DNA from: Polaribacter glomeratus
Lineage (GTDB): Bacteria; Bacteroidota; Bacteroidia; Flavobacteriales; Flavobacteriaceae
Reading direction: 5' to 3'
DNA: 64,000 nt
Assembly (NCBI RefSeq): GCF_002954665.1
Contig: NZ_MSCM01000001.1
Location: 759,786-823,785 of the forward strand
Shown here piece by piece: positions 35,095-43,647 of this stretch (within the stretch, counting starts at the first letter, position 1; every line of letters begins with the position of its first letter). The notes under the pieces are model-generated. The model was not told the DNA's origin. It worked only from the letters and a program-made list of their open reading frames with translations, and ran no database searches. Made by a program: the position numbers and the translations under genes.

Positions 35095-35502
35095 TTATTT
35101 TAGTTGGATGTTGCGTTTTTGATCATCCAAAATTGAAAGATGAATTTTTACAGCATCTAAAGGTAATAAAATTTCTATATTTTCTGGCCATTCAATTAAA
35201 CACCAATCATTGGTGTCAAAATATTCTTCAATACCCATGTCTAATGCTTCAATTTCATCTGTAATTCGGTAGAAATCAAAGTGAAAAACTTTTTCGTTTT
35301 CTAATGTTTCGTATTCATTTACTAGAGAAAAAGTAGGAGAGGAGATGGTATCTAAAACACCTAGTTGCTTACAGATTTCTTTGATAAGCGTTGTTTTACC
35401 AACACCCATTTGTCCATAAAATAATAATGTTTTGTTTTTTGCGGATGAAATAAGTTCAGCGGCAACTTCAGATAAATTTTCTAAAGAAAAGTTTTTATTC
35501 AT
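35095..35502 (-). CDS. tsaE: tRNA threonylcarbamoyladenosine biosynthesis ATPase TsaE
   Basis: A 135-aa P-loop protein that supports the TsaBD complex in making t6A37 in ANN-decoding tRNAs. Walker A is GQMGVGKTTLIKEI; ISSPTFSLVNEYE and VFHFDFYRI are the family switch and Walker-B-like motifs. I place the start at ATG 35502-35500 (MNKNFSLENL): the promoter box lies just upstream, and the longer in-frame extension would begin beyond it. It is cotranscribed with the downstream ald paralogue. Confidence 0.95.
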   Translation of the reverse strand: MNKNFSLENLSEVAAELISSAKNKTLLFYGQMGVGKTTLIKEICKQLGVLDTISSPTFSLVNEYETLENEKVFHFDFYRITDEIEALDMGIEEYFDTNDWCLIEWPENIEILLPLDAVKIHLSILDDQKRNIQLK

Positions 35503-35506
35503 GTTG

Positions 35507-35514
35507 CAAAAATA
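35507..35514 (-). promoter_or_regulatory. -7 box of tsaE, immediately before the start codon
   Basis: On the minus strand TATTTTTG matches TAnnTTTG and is separated from the tsaE ATG by only four bases (CAAC). Transcription would begin at or next to the ATG, giving a leaderless mRNA. Confidence 0.6.
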
Positions 35515-35577
35515 ATAAATCTGATACGTTTTTAACACGCATCAGACTTTTTATACTTAATAATCTTGGTAAGTAGG

Positions 35578-35680
35578 TTTAGACCTGATTGAACCTTTCA
35601 ACAAGCTCAAGACAAGCTTTCTGTTTGAGCTCTTTTTATTTTTTCAACAAAAAAGCGAGTAGCGAGAGCAGGAGATAGCT
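35578..35680 (-). repeat. Dispersed intergenic hairpin repeat, copy 2
   Basis: Read on the minus strand, the left arm is AGCTATCTCCTGCTCT and the right arm contains TTCAATCAGGTCTA, matching the arms of copy 1 at 8775-8865 (AGCTATTTCCTGCTTT and TTTCAATCAGGGCTA). The core differs: it holds a GCTCAA/TTGAGC hairpin (35605-35630) and flanking A/T runs instead of the long stem of copy 1. So the arms are conserved and the centre is variable. Confidence 0.65.
35605..35640 (+). terminator. Terminator-like hairpin inside repeat copy 2
   Basis: GCTCAA (35605-35610) pairs with TTGAGC (35625-35630), extended by ACA/TGT, and is followed on the + strand by a T-rich run. No + strand gene ends here, so it is probably part of the repeat and not a dedicated terminator. 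Confidence 0.35.
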
Positions 35681-35690
35681 ACAAATAATT

Positions 35691-37238
35691 TTATTTAGGG
35701 CTATAAACAGCGCACGGAATAATTACTTCTTCTAATGAAACGCCTCCATGTTGATAGGTATTTTTATAATATTTTACAAAGTGATTAAAGTTATTAGGAT
35801 ACGCAAAAAACAAATCTTCTTTTGCAAAAATAAAAGGACTATTCATAGCAACGGTAGGTAAAAATATGTCTTTAGGATTTCTAACAGCGTAGACATCTTT
35901 CTCTTCATAACTTAAACTTCTACCCGTTTTATAACGTAAATTAGAACTGATATTTTTATCGCCAATTACCTTTGTTGGATTTTTACAATTAATTGTTCCG
36001 TGGTCTGTGGTAATTATTAATTTCTGGCCTAATTGCTGCGCTTTCTGAATAATTTCGAACAATGGTGAGTTTTTAAACCAACTTAGCGTTAAACTTCTGT
36101 AAGCCTTATCATCACCAGCTAATTCTTTAATAACTTCCATTTCTGTTTTAGAATGCGAAAGCATATCCACAAAATTATAAACAACTGCCGTTAAATCGTT
36201 TTGCTTTGTTCCGTTAAAATTATCGGCTAATTCTTTACCCCCTTTTAAGGTAGTTATTTTATAATATTCGTGTTTAATGTCTAAACTTAATCGTTTTATT
36301 TGAGCAGTTAAAAATTCATTTTCAAATAAATTCATTCCGCCTTCATCGGTATCATTTTTCCAAAAACTTGGATGACGTTTTTCCATTTCTGATGGCATTA
36401 AACCAGAAAAGATAGCATTTCTAGCGTATTGTGTTGCTGTTGGTAAAATAGAGAAATACGAATATTCTTGCTCTTTTTTGTAATAATTATTAATCAAAGG
36501 TTCTAAAATACGGTATTGATCATAACGCAAATTATCAATTATAACCCATAAAACACCTTGTTCTTTACTTAATTGAGGCACTACATAGTCTTTAAATAAA
36601 GTATGTGAAAATGTAGGTTTATCGTTGCTTGTTAAAAAGTCTTCGTAATTCTTTTTGATGAATTTAAAAAACTGATTATTAGCTTCTTGTTTTTGACTTT
36701 CTAAAATACCCAACATGCCAGAATCACTAATGTTTTCTAGTTCTAATTCCCAGTGAACCAATTTTTTATACAACTCAATCCAATCTTGGTAGCTATTTAC
36801 CATTGCTAAATCCATTGTTATTTTTCTAAATTCTTGCTGATAATTAGACGTTGTTTTTTCTGAAACCAATCTAGAGTGGTCTAAGTTCTTTTTTAAACTC
36901 AATAAAATCTGATTTGGATTTACAGGTTTTATCAAATAATCTGCAATTTTAGAACCAATTGCTTCTTCCATAATATATTCCTCTTCACTTTTTGTAATCA
37001 TAACCACAGGTAAATTTGCCTGTTTCTGCTTGATTTCTGCAAGTGTATCTAAACCTGATAAACCAGGCATATTTTCATCTAAAAAAACAATATCAAAATT
37101 ATTTTCATCAACTAAATCGATCGCATCAGCACCATTTGTACAGGTTGTAACTTTATAATTTTTAAGTTCAAGAAAAAGAATGTGAGGCTTTAATAATTCA
37201 ATTTCATCATCAACCCATAAAATTTGTATGTTGCTCAT
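35691..37238 (-). CDS. porX: Type IX secretion response regulator and PglZ phosphatase PorX
   Basis: A 515-aa two-part protein. The N-terminal receiver domain has DDE at 10-12, phospho-acceptor D54 (VFLDENMPGLSG) and the KP loop IADYLIKPVNPNQI. A helical linker leads to a PglZ metallophosphoesterase domain (about 200-515) with VIIDNLRYDQY, LPTATQYARNAIFSGLMP (the Thr is the usual active-site position), and metal ligands in TTDHGTINC and a late YQHGGVSLEEVI. Length and order match PorX, which regulates type IX secretion and gliding in Bacteroidetes. It opens the porX-tsaE-ald minus-strand group. Confidence 0.95.
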   Translation of the reverse strand: MSNIQILWVDDEIELLKPHILFLELKNYKVTTCTNGADAIDLVDENNFDIVFLDENMPGLSGLDTLAEIKQKQANLPVVMITKSEEEYIMEEAIGSKIADYLIKPVNPNQILLSLKKNLDHSRLVSEKTTSNYQQEFRKITMDLAMVNSYQDWIELYKKLVHWELELENISDSGMLGILESQKQEANNQFFKFIKKNYEDFLTSNDKPTFSHTLFKDYVVPQLSKEQGVLWVIIDNLRYDQYRILEPLINNYYKKEQEYSYFSILPTATQYARNAIFSGLMPSEMEKRHPSFWKNDTDEGGMNLFENEFLTAQIKRLSLDIKHEYYKITTLKGGKELADNFNGTKQNDLTAVVYNFVDMLSHSKTEMEVIKELAGDDKAYRSLTLSWFKNSPLFEIIQKAQQLGQKLIITTDHGTINCKNPTKVIGDKNISSNLRYKTGRSLSYEEKDVYAVRNPKDIFLPTVAMNSPFIFAKEDLFFAYPNNFNHFVKYYKNTYQHGGVSLEEVIIPCAVYSPK

Positions 37239-37425
37239 ATATTGTTTTTAAATTTTAACGTTAAAAATACGGTATTGTTATTTTTTTTGATGCATTATAA
37301 TGATAAAATATTGCCAATTGTGGTTTTGTAATCAATTCACCGATAATTTAAAAAATCCAAAATTAAAAGTTTGCAAAATTGTGGCATTAAGTCGTATTTT
37401 GCATACGATTGATAAAACGAAGCAT

Positions 37426-38649
37426 TTGAAGAAAAAAACACCTAACAAATTAAAGATTTTAAATGATCCTATTTACGGATTTATTCAAATCCCAAATTCG
37501 TTAATTTTTGATATTATAGAACACCCTTATTTTCAACGTTTAAGAAGAATTGCCCAAATGGGATTTTCTAATTTAGTCTATCCAGGCGCAAATCACACAC
37601 GTTTTCATCATGCCATTGGTTGTATGCATTTAATGCAAAAGGCGGTAAGAGTTTTACGTTTTAAGCAAATTGAAATATCCGAAGAAGAAGAAAACGGATT
37701 GTGCATTGCAATTTTGTTGCACGATATTGGTCATGGAGCGTTTTCGCATGCTTTAGAGCATAGTATTGTTAGCGGAATATCGCATGAAGAAATTTCTCTA
37801 AAATTTATGAAAAAGTTAAATAAAGAATTTGATGGGGAACTAAGTTTAGCAATCGAAATTTTTGAAGGTAAATATCCACGTAAATTTTTATGTCAGTTAA
37901 TTTCTAGTCAATTAGATATAGATCGATTAGATTATTTAAGACGAGATAGTTTTTATACAGGAGTTACAGAAGGTAATATTTCATCAGACAGATTAATTGT
38001 GATGATGAATGTTAAAAATGAGGAATTAGTAATTGAACAAAAAGGAATTTATTCTGTAGAAAAATTTTTAATCGCGAGAAGATTAATGTATTGGCAAGTT
38101 TATTTGCATAAAACAGGTTTGGTTGCAGAAAATATGTTGGTAAACGTTTTAAAAAGAGCAAAAGAATTAGCAGAAAAAGGCGAGGAGTTATTTGGCAGTT
38201 CTGCGTTAAAATATTTTTTGTACAAACAAATTAATCAGCAAAATTTCACAAATGAAACGTTAGAAATGTTTTCTAAATTAGATGATTATGATGTTTTATC
38301 TGCCATAAAAGAATGGACAAATCATCAAGATAAAATATTATCTGTTTTGTCTAAAATGATTGTTGACAGAAAATTACTGCGAATTGAATTGCAAATAGAC
38401 GCTTTTGATGAGGAGAAAATCAACAAAAAAAGAACTAAGTTTTCAAAGAAACTAGGTTTATCAGAAGACGAAATTAATTATTTTGTTTTTTCACAAGAAA
38501 TTATAAATCAAGCTTATAATACCGAAAAGCCTATTTATATTTTAAATAAAAAAGGAAAATTAAAAGATATTGCAAAAGCTTCTGATCAATTAAATATATT
38601 GGCATTAACAAAACCGGTTGTAAAACACTTTATTTGTTATCCAAAGTAA
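37426..38649 (+). CDS. HD-superfamily phosphohydrolase
   Basis: About 407 aa. HD-domain motifs: HTRFHHAIGCMHLM, LLHDIGHGAFSHALEH (catalytic HD) and QLDIDRLDYLRRDSFYTG, in the arrangement of dNTPase/SAMHD1-like proteins. The natural substrate of this flavobacterial branch is unknown. I place the start at TTG 37426 (MKKKTPNKLKILNDPIYGF), which gives the usual N-terminus; the frame is open upstream to 37300, but that extension has no family-like sequence. It stands alone, divergent from porX and 45 bp before lpxD. Confidence 0.88.
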   Translation: MKKKTPNKLKILNDPIYGFIQIPNSLIFDIIEHPYFQRLRRIAQMGFSNLVYPGANHTRFHHAIGCMHLMQKAVRVLRFKQIEISEEEENGLCIAILLHDIGHGAFSHALEHSIVSGISHEEISLKFMKKLNKEFDGELSLAIEIFEGKYPRKFLCQLISSQLDIDRLDYLRRDSFYTGVTEGNISSDRLIVMMNVKNEELVIEQKGIYSVEKFLIARRLMYWQVYLHKTGLVAENMLVNVLKRAKELAEKGEELFGSSALKYFLYKQINQQNFTNETLEMFSKLDDYDVLSAIKEWTNHQDKILSVLSKMIVDRKLLRIELQIDAFDEEKINKKRTKFSKKLGLSEDEINYFVFSQEIINQAYNTEKPIYILNKKGKLKDIAKASDQLNILALTKPVVKHFICYPK

Positions 38650-38680
38650 AATGATATTAGACAGATAGCTTTAATTTTTA

Positions 38681-38688
38681 TACTTTTG
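38681..38688 (+). promoter_or_regulatory. -7 box of the lpx operon, immediately before lpxD
   Basis: TACTTTTG fits TAnnTTTG and is followed by six bases and the ATG at 38695. Transcription would start at or within a few bases of the codon, so lpxD mRNA is predicted to be leaderless. Confidence 0.55.
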
Positions 38689-38694
38689 CATTTA

Positions 38695-39732
38695 ATGAAA
38701 TTTACAGCACAACAAATAGCAGATATTTTAGAAGGCGAAGTAATTGGGAATCCCAATGAAGAAGTTTCTAGATTATCTAAAATAGAAGAAGGAGAAAAAG
38801 GTTCATTAACTTTTTTATCTAACCCTAAGTATCACCCGTATTTGTATACAACAAATGCTTCTATAGCAATCGTAAATAAAGGTTTTGAGCTTGAGAAAGA
38901 AATTTCTACAACGCTTATAAAAGTAGAAAATGCCTACAAAGCATTTTCAAAAATATTAGAGTTTTATAATGAAGTAAAGAATAATAAATTGGGTAGAGAA
39001 GCGCCTAATTTTATTGCAGACTCTGCAAAGATTGGCAAAAATGAGTATTTAGGAGCTTTTACGTACATAGGAGAAAATGTTTCAATTGGCGATAATGTTA
39101 AAATTTATCCTAATTGTTATATAGGTGATAATTCTGTTATAGGCGATAATTCTATACTTTTTGCTGGAGTTAAAATTTATTCAGAAACCCAAATAGGAAA
39201 ACATTGTAAAATTCACTCTGGATGTATTATTGGTTCTGATGGATTTGGTTTTGCGCCAAATGAAAACGGACAATATAGTACAATACCGCAAATTGGAAAT
39301 GTAATTATAGAAGATTATGTAGATATTGGTGCATCATCTACTATAGATAGAGCCACTTTAGGATCTACAATTATAAGACAAGGTGTAAAACTAGACAATC
39401 AAATACAAATAGCACACAACGTAGAAATTGGTAAAAATACTGTAATTGCTGCACAAACAGGAATTGCAGGATCAACCAAAATTGGAGAAAATTGTATGAT
39501 TGGTGGTCAAGTTGGTTTTGCAGGCCATTTAGTAATTGGTAATAATGTAAAGATTCAAGGTCAGTCTGGTATTTCCAAAAACTTAAAAGATGGCGAAAAA
39601 GTGCAAGGATCACCAGCAATGAATTATTCAGATTACAGTAAATCGTACGTTTATTTTAGAAATTTACCCAAGATTGCAGCATCAATTGAAAAAATGGAAA
39701 AAGAATTGAATGCCCAAAATCCACAAATATGA
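38695..39732 (+). CDS. lpxD: UDP-3-O-acylglucosamine N-acyltransferase LpxD
   Basis: A 345-aa third acyltransferase of lipid A synthesis; it transfers a 3-hydroxyacyl chain from ACP to UDP-3-O-acylglucosamine. The N-terminal uridine-binding domain includes GSLTFLSNPKYHPYLY. Left-handed beta-helix hexapeptide repeats follow (IGDNVKIYPNCYIGDNSVIG), with the catalytic His in IQIAHNVEIG. ATG 38695 is chosen because the promoter box ends just upstream. It overlaps lpxC-fabZ by 4 bp. Confidence 0.95.
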   Translation: MKFTAQQIADILEGEVIGNPNEEVSRLSKIEEGEKGSLTFLSNPKYHPYLYTTNASIAIVNKGFELEKEISTTLIKVENAYKAFSKILEFYNEVKNNKLGREAPNFIADSAKIGKNEYLGAFTYIGENVSIGDNVKIYPNCYIGDNSVIGDNSILFAGVKIYSETQIGKHCKIHSGCIIGSDGFGFAPNENGQYSTIPQIGNVIIEDYVDIGASSTIDRATLGSTIIRQGVKLDNQIQIAHNVEIGKNTVIAAQTGIAGSTKIGENCMIGGQVGFAGHLVIGNNVKIQGQSGISKNLKDGEKVQGSPAMNYSDYSKSYVYFRNLPKIAASIEKMEKELNAQNPQI

Positions 39733-41120
39733 GTAAGAAACAAAAAACTATAAAATCAGAAATTACCTTATCGGGTGTAGGATTACATACAGGTAATACA
39801 GTATCAATGACATTAAAACCGGCACCTATAAATCATGGCTTTACATTTGTAAGAATAGATTTAGAAGGATGCCCAGTTATAGAGGCAAGTGCAGAATATG
39901 TTGTAAATACTCAAAGAGGTACAAATCTTGAGAAAAACGGAGTTCAGATTCAAACATCAGAGCATGTTTTAGCCGCAGCTGTAGGTTTAGATATTGATAA
40001 TTTATTAATTGAAATAAATGCATCAGAACCTCCAATTATGGATGGTTCATCTAAATTTTTTATAGAAGCTCTAGAAAAAGCAGGTATAGAAGAACAAGAT
40101 GCCAATATTGAAGAATACATTGTTAAAGAGATTATTTCTTATAAGGATGAAGTTACTGGAAGCGAAATTATTTTAATGCCTTCGGATGAATATCAAGTAA
40201 CTACCATGGTAGATTTTGGAACCAAAATTTTAGGTACACAAAATGCTACTTTAGATAAAATGTCTGACTTTAAAGAAGAAATTGCAGATGCTAGAACTTT
40301 TAGTTTTTTACATGAAATTGAAATGTTATTAGAAAACGATTTAATTAAAGGAGGAGATTTAAACAATGCAATTGTATATGTAGATAAAGAGCTGTCTGCT
40401 AGTACAATGGAGAAGCTAAAAAAGGCATTTAAAAAAGATAATATTGCCGTAAAACCAAATGGAATTTTAGACAACCTAACGTTGCATTGGGCAAACGAAG
40501 CGGCTCGTCATAAATTATTAGATGTTATTGGCGATTTAGCTTTAGTTGGTACAAGAATTAGAGGTAAAGTTATAGCAAATAAGCCCGGGCATTTAATAAA
40601 TACTCAGTTTGCAAAGAAGTTGGCTAAAATTATAAAAGCGGAAAAGAGAAATTACGTTCCTCAATACGATTTAAACTTACCACCTTTATTAGATATTCAT
40701 CAAATTATGGATATTTTACCGCATAGACCACCTTTTTTATTGGTTGATAGAGTTATTGAGCTTTCAGACAGACATGTTGTTGGTATGAAAAATGTAACGA
40801 TGAACGAAGGTTTTTTTGTAGGTCATTTTCCTGGTTCGCCAGTAATGCCAGGAGTTTTAATAGTAGAAGCAATGGCACAATGTGGTGGTATTTTAGTGTT
40901 AAGTACAGTACCTGACCCAGAGAATTATTTAACCTATTTCATGAAAATGGACAACGTTAAATTTAAACAAAAAGTTTTACCAGGTGATACTGTAATTTTT
41001 AAAGCAGATTTAATTACACCAATAAGACGAGGAATTTGTCACATGCAGGCGTATGCGTATGCAAATGGTAAATTAGTTGCTGAAGCTGAATTAATGGCGC
41101 AAATTTCTAAAATTAAATAA
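39729..41120 (+). CDS. lpxC: Bifunctional LpxC deacetylase / FabZ dehydratase
   Basis: A 463-aa fusion typical of Bacteroidetes. The LpxC half (about 1-310) is the zinc deacetylase that commits sugar to lipid A: SEHVLAAAVGLDIDN, MDGSS and the metal and catalytic motif HWANEAARHKLLDVIGDLAL. The FabZ half (about 320-463) is a hotdog-fold 3-hydroxyacyl-ACP dehydratase: ILPHRPPFLLVDRVIEL with the catalytic His, then GHFPGSPVMPGVLIVEAMAQ. It overlaps lpxD by 4 bp and precedes lpxA by 2 bp. The fusion joins the lipid A and fatty acid branch point in one protein. Confidence 0.97.
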   Translation: MSKKQKTIKSEITLSGVGLHTGNTVSMTLKPAPINHGFTFVRIDLEGCPVIEASAEYVVNTQRGTNLEKNGVQIQTSEHVLAAAVGLDIDNLLIEINASEPPIMDGSSKFFIEALEKAGIEEQDANIEEYIVKEIISYKDEVTGSEIILMPSDEYQVTTMVDFGTKILGTQNATLDKMSDFKEEIADARTFSFLHEIEMLLENDLIKGGDLNNAIVYVDKELSASTMEKLKKAFKKDNIAVKPNGILDNLTLHWANEAARHKLLDVIGDLALVGTRIRGKVIANKPGHLINTQFAKKLAKIIKAEKRNYVPQYDLNLPPLLDIHQIMDILPHRPPFLLVDRVIELSDRHVVGMKNVTMNEGFFVGHFPGSPVMPGVLIVEAMAQCGGILVLSTVPDPENYLTYFMKMDNVKFKQKVLPGDTVIFKADLITPIRRGICHMQAYAYANGKLVAEAELMAQISKIK

Positions 41121-41122
41121 CT

Positions 41123-41908
41123 ATGAATCAACCACTTGCTTACGTACATCCTCAAGCAAAAATTGCAAGAAACGTTGTAATTGAGCCATTTACTACTATA
41201 CATAATAATGTTATAATTGGTTCAGGAACTTGGATTGGTTCTAATGTTACCATTATGGAAGGTGCTAGAATTGGTAAAAATTGTAGAATTTTTCCTGGTT
41301 CTGTAATTTCTGCAATTCCGCAAGATTTAAAATTTGATGATGAGGAAACTACGGTAGAAATTGGTGATAATGTAACGATTCGTGAATGTGTAACAATTAA
41401 CAGAGGCACAAAAGACAGAATGAAAACTACAGTTGGTAATAATTGTTTAATTATGGCATATTGCCATATTGCACACGATTGTTATGTAGGTAATAATTGT
41501 GTTTTTTCTAATAACACTACTTTAGCAGGTCATGTAACTATTGGTGATAATGTTGTTTTAGCAGGTATGGTTGCTGTACATCAATTTGCATCAGTAGGTA
41601 AACATGCATTTGTTACCGGTGGTTCTTTAGTAAGAAAAGATGTACCGCCTTATGTAAAAGCAGCTAGAGAGCCTTTATCTTATGTTGGTATTAATTCGGT
41701 AGGCTTAAGAAGAAGAGGTTATTCTACCGAAAAAATAAGAGAAATTCAGAATATTTACAGAATATTATTTCAAAAAAACTATAATTACACACAAGCAATA
41801 GATATTATTGAAGCGGAAATGGAAGCAACTCCAGAACGTGATGAAATTATACAATTTATAAAAGATTCTCATAGAGGAATCATGAAAGGATATTTCAACG
41901 TAAATTAA
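41123..41908 (+). CDS. lpxA: UDP-N-acetylglucosamine acyltransferase LpxA
   Basis: A 261-aa first enzyme of lipid A synthesis. Hexapeptide-repeat beta-helix (VIGSGTWIGSNVTIMEG, GKNCRIFPGSVIS) with the catalytic-His region AYCHIAHDCYVGNNCVF, and a C-terminal helical domain (SVGLRRRGYSTEKIREIQNI) typical of LpxA. Length matches E. coli LpxA (262). It ends the lpxD-lpxC/fabZ-lpxA operon. Confidence 0.96.
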   Translation: MNQPLAYVHPQAKIARNVVIEPFTTIHNNVIIGSGTWIGSNVTIMEGARIGKNCRIFPGSVISAIPQDLKFDDEETTVEIGDNVTIRECVTINRGTKDRMKTTVGNNCLIMAYCHIAHDCYVGNNCVFSNNTTLAGHVTIGDNVVLAGMVAVHQFASVGKHAFVTGGSLVRKDVPPYVKAAREPLSYVGINSVGLRRRGYSTEKIREIQNIYRILFQKNYNYTQAIDIIEAEMEATPERDEIIQFIKDSHRGIMKGYFNVN

Positions 41909-41997
41909 TAAAGTTTATAAAAGTTAGTTAACTAAAAAAAATAATAGCTTTTCGCTAAAAGCATACTGCTAAAAAAGGAAAGCATTAAAGAATAAAA

Positions 41998-42564
41998 ATG
42001 GCAACAACATCAGACATTAGAAACGGATTATGTATTAGATATAATAATGATATCTTTAAAATTATAGAATTTTTACATGTAAAACCAGGTAAAGGTCCAG
42101 CGTTTGTAAGAACAAAATTAAAAAGTGTTACAAATGGTAAAGTAATTGACAATACTTTTCCTGCAGGAAGAAAAATTGATGACGTACGAGTTGAAACTCA
42201 TAAGTTTCAGTTTTTATATCACGATGGTGAGTTTTATCACTTTATGAATGAAGCAGATTATACACAGATTCGTTTATTAGAAGCAGCTTTAGATACACCG
42301 CAACTAATGAAAGAAGGAGAAATAGTTACTATAATTATCAACTCAGAAGACAATATGCCACTTTCGGTAGAAATGCCTCTAAGTGTAATTCTAGAAGTAA
42401 CACATGCAGAACCTGGTGTTAAAGGTAATACAGCTACAAATGCAACTAAGCCTGCAACTGTAGAAACTGGTGCATCGGTAAATGTTCCTTTATTTATTAA
42501 TGAAGGTGATAAAATTAAGATAGAAACTGCAAAAGGTACCTATCAAGAAAGAATTAAAGAATAA
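41998..42564 (+). CDS. efp: Elongation factor P
   Basis: A 188-aa three-domain translation factor that relieves stalling at proline stretches. The N-terminal KOW-like domain holds FLHVKPGKGPAFVRTKLKS, where Lys34 is the tip residue modified in other bacteria. Domains II and III end KIKIETAKGTYQERIKE. Upstream, a TTAGTTAACTAA palindrome (41924-41935) and a GCTTTT/AAAAGC hairpin (41947-41962) lie between it and lpxA and may end the lpx transcript. In flavobacteria efp is often found inside the lpx cluster. Confidence 0.97.
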   Translation: MATTSDIRNGLCIRYNNDIFKIIEFLHVKPGKGPAFVRTKLKSVTNGKVIDNTFPAGRKIDDVRVETHKFQFLYHDGEFYHFMNEADYTQIRLLEAALDTPQLMKEGEIVTIIINSEDNMPLSVEMPLSVILEVTHAEPGVKGNTATNATKPATVETGASVNVPLFINEGDKIKIETAKGTYQERIKE

Positions 42565-42596
42565 AGTTGTAATCAGTTTCAGTTGGTAGTAAATAA

Positions 42597-43523
42597 ATGA
42601 AATTTAAGAAACCACATTCATTACAAAATATTGCAACTCTTTTAAATTTAGAGTTTATAGGTGATGCTAATTTTGAGATTTTAGGTATTAACGAAATTCA
42701 TGTTGTAGAAAAAGGCGACCTTGTTTTTGTAGATCATCCAAAATATTATGATAAAGCATTAAATTCTGCTGCAACTACTATTTTAATTAATAAAAAAGTA
42801 GCTTGCCCAGAAGGAAAAGCCTTATTAATTTCTGATGATCCTTTTAGAGATTTTAATAAAATAACCAAGTATTTTAATCCTTTTATTGCATCCAAAGCAA
42901 GTATTTCTGAAAGCGCAATTATAGGAGAAGGAACGGTTATTCAACCCAATGTTTTTGTTGGTAACAACGTAAAAATTGGTAAAAACTGCGTAATTCATCC
43001 AAATGTTACTATTTATGACCAAATAATTATTGGTAATAATGTAACGATTCATGCAAATACGGTTTTAGGTGCAGACGCTTTTTATTATAAAAAAAGACCC
43101 GAAGGATACGATAAATTAATTTCTGGTGGAAGAGTTGTAATAGAAGATAATGTAGATTTAGGAGCTTCTTGTACTATAGATAGAGGTGTTAGTGGTGATA
43201 CAACCATTAAACAAGGTACAAAAATAGACAATCAAGTTCATGTAGGTCACGATACTGTTATTGGCGAAAAATGCTTGATAGCCTCACAAACTGGTATTGC
43301 AGGTTGTGTAATTATTGAAGACGAAGTTACTATTTGGGGACAAGTTGGTACAAACAGCGGAATTACAATTGGTAAGGGTGCAATTATTTTAGGTCAAACA
43401 GGAGTTACAAAATCTGTAGCTGGTGGAAAATCTTATTTTGGAACACCTATAGCAGAATCAAGAGAAAAATTAAAAGAAATGGCAGAAATTAAGCAATTTT
43501 TAAAATCTCAAAAAAAATCGTAA
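42597..43523 (+). CDS. Second LpxD-like UDP-3-O-acylglucosamine N-acyltransferase
   Basis: A 308-aa paralogue of LpxD. The N-terminal domain (VVEKGDLVFVDHPKYYDKAL) and hexapeptide repeats (NVKIGKNCVIHPNVTIYDQI) are clear, as is the position of the catalytic His (QVHVGHDTVIGE, compared with QIAHNVEIG in lpxD). It lacks about 40 residues of the C-terminal region. It could acylate a different UDP-sugar. It lies 32 bp after efp, whereas the canonical lpxD is in the operon at 38695. Confidence 0.9.
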   Translation: MKFKKPHSLQNIATLLNLEFIGDANFEILGINEIHVVEKGDLVFVDHPKYYDKALNSAATTILINKKVACPEGKALLISDDPFRDFNKITKYFNPFIASKASISESAIIGEGTVIQPNVFVGNNVKIGKNCVIHPNVTIYDQIIIGNNVTIHANTVLGADAFYYKKRPEGYDKLISGGRVVIEDNVDLGASCTIDRGVSGDTTIKQGTKIDNQVHVGHDTVIGEKCLIASQTGIAGCVIIEDEVTIWGQVGTNSGITIGKGAIILGQTGVTKSVAGGKSYFGTPIAESREKLKEMAEIKQFLKSQKKS

Positions 43524-43564
43524 ATAAAGTATTTATTTTGTTTTTTTAAAAACGAACAAATAGC

Positions 43565-43572
43565 TATTTTTG
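43565..43572 (+). promoter_or_regulatory. -7 box of sucD
   Basis: TATTTTTG matches TAnnTTTG, 75 nt before the sucD start. Confidence 0.5.
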
Positions 43573-43647
43573 TAACATAAATTAAATCAAATACCATTTT
43601 GTTTTCCTTTTGGAAAATTTTAAAATAAATGGACTAAATAATAAACT

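Noticed and set aside
35691..37238. PglZ domain as part of a BREX or Pgl defence system
   Set aside because: The receiver-PglZ fusion and its length identify PorX; no methylase, BrxC-like ATPase or Lon-like gene is nearby.
40193..40474. Open frame of 93 codons on the minus strand
   Set aside because: Antisense to the conserved LpxC half of lpxC-fabZ; no start signals and shadow-like composition.
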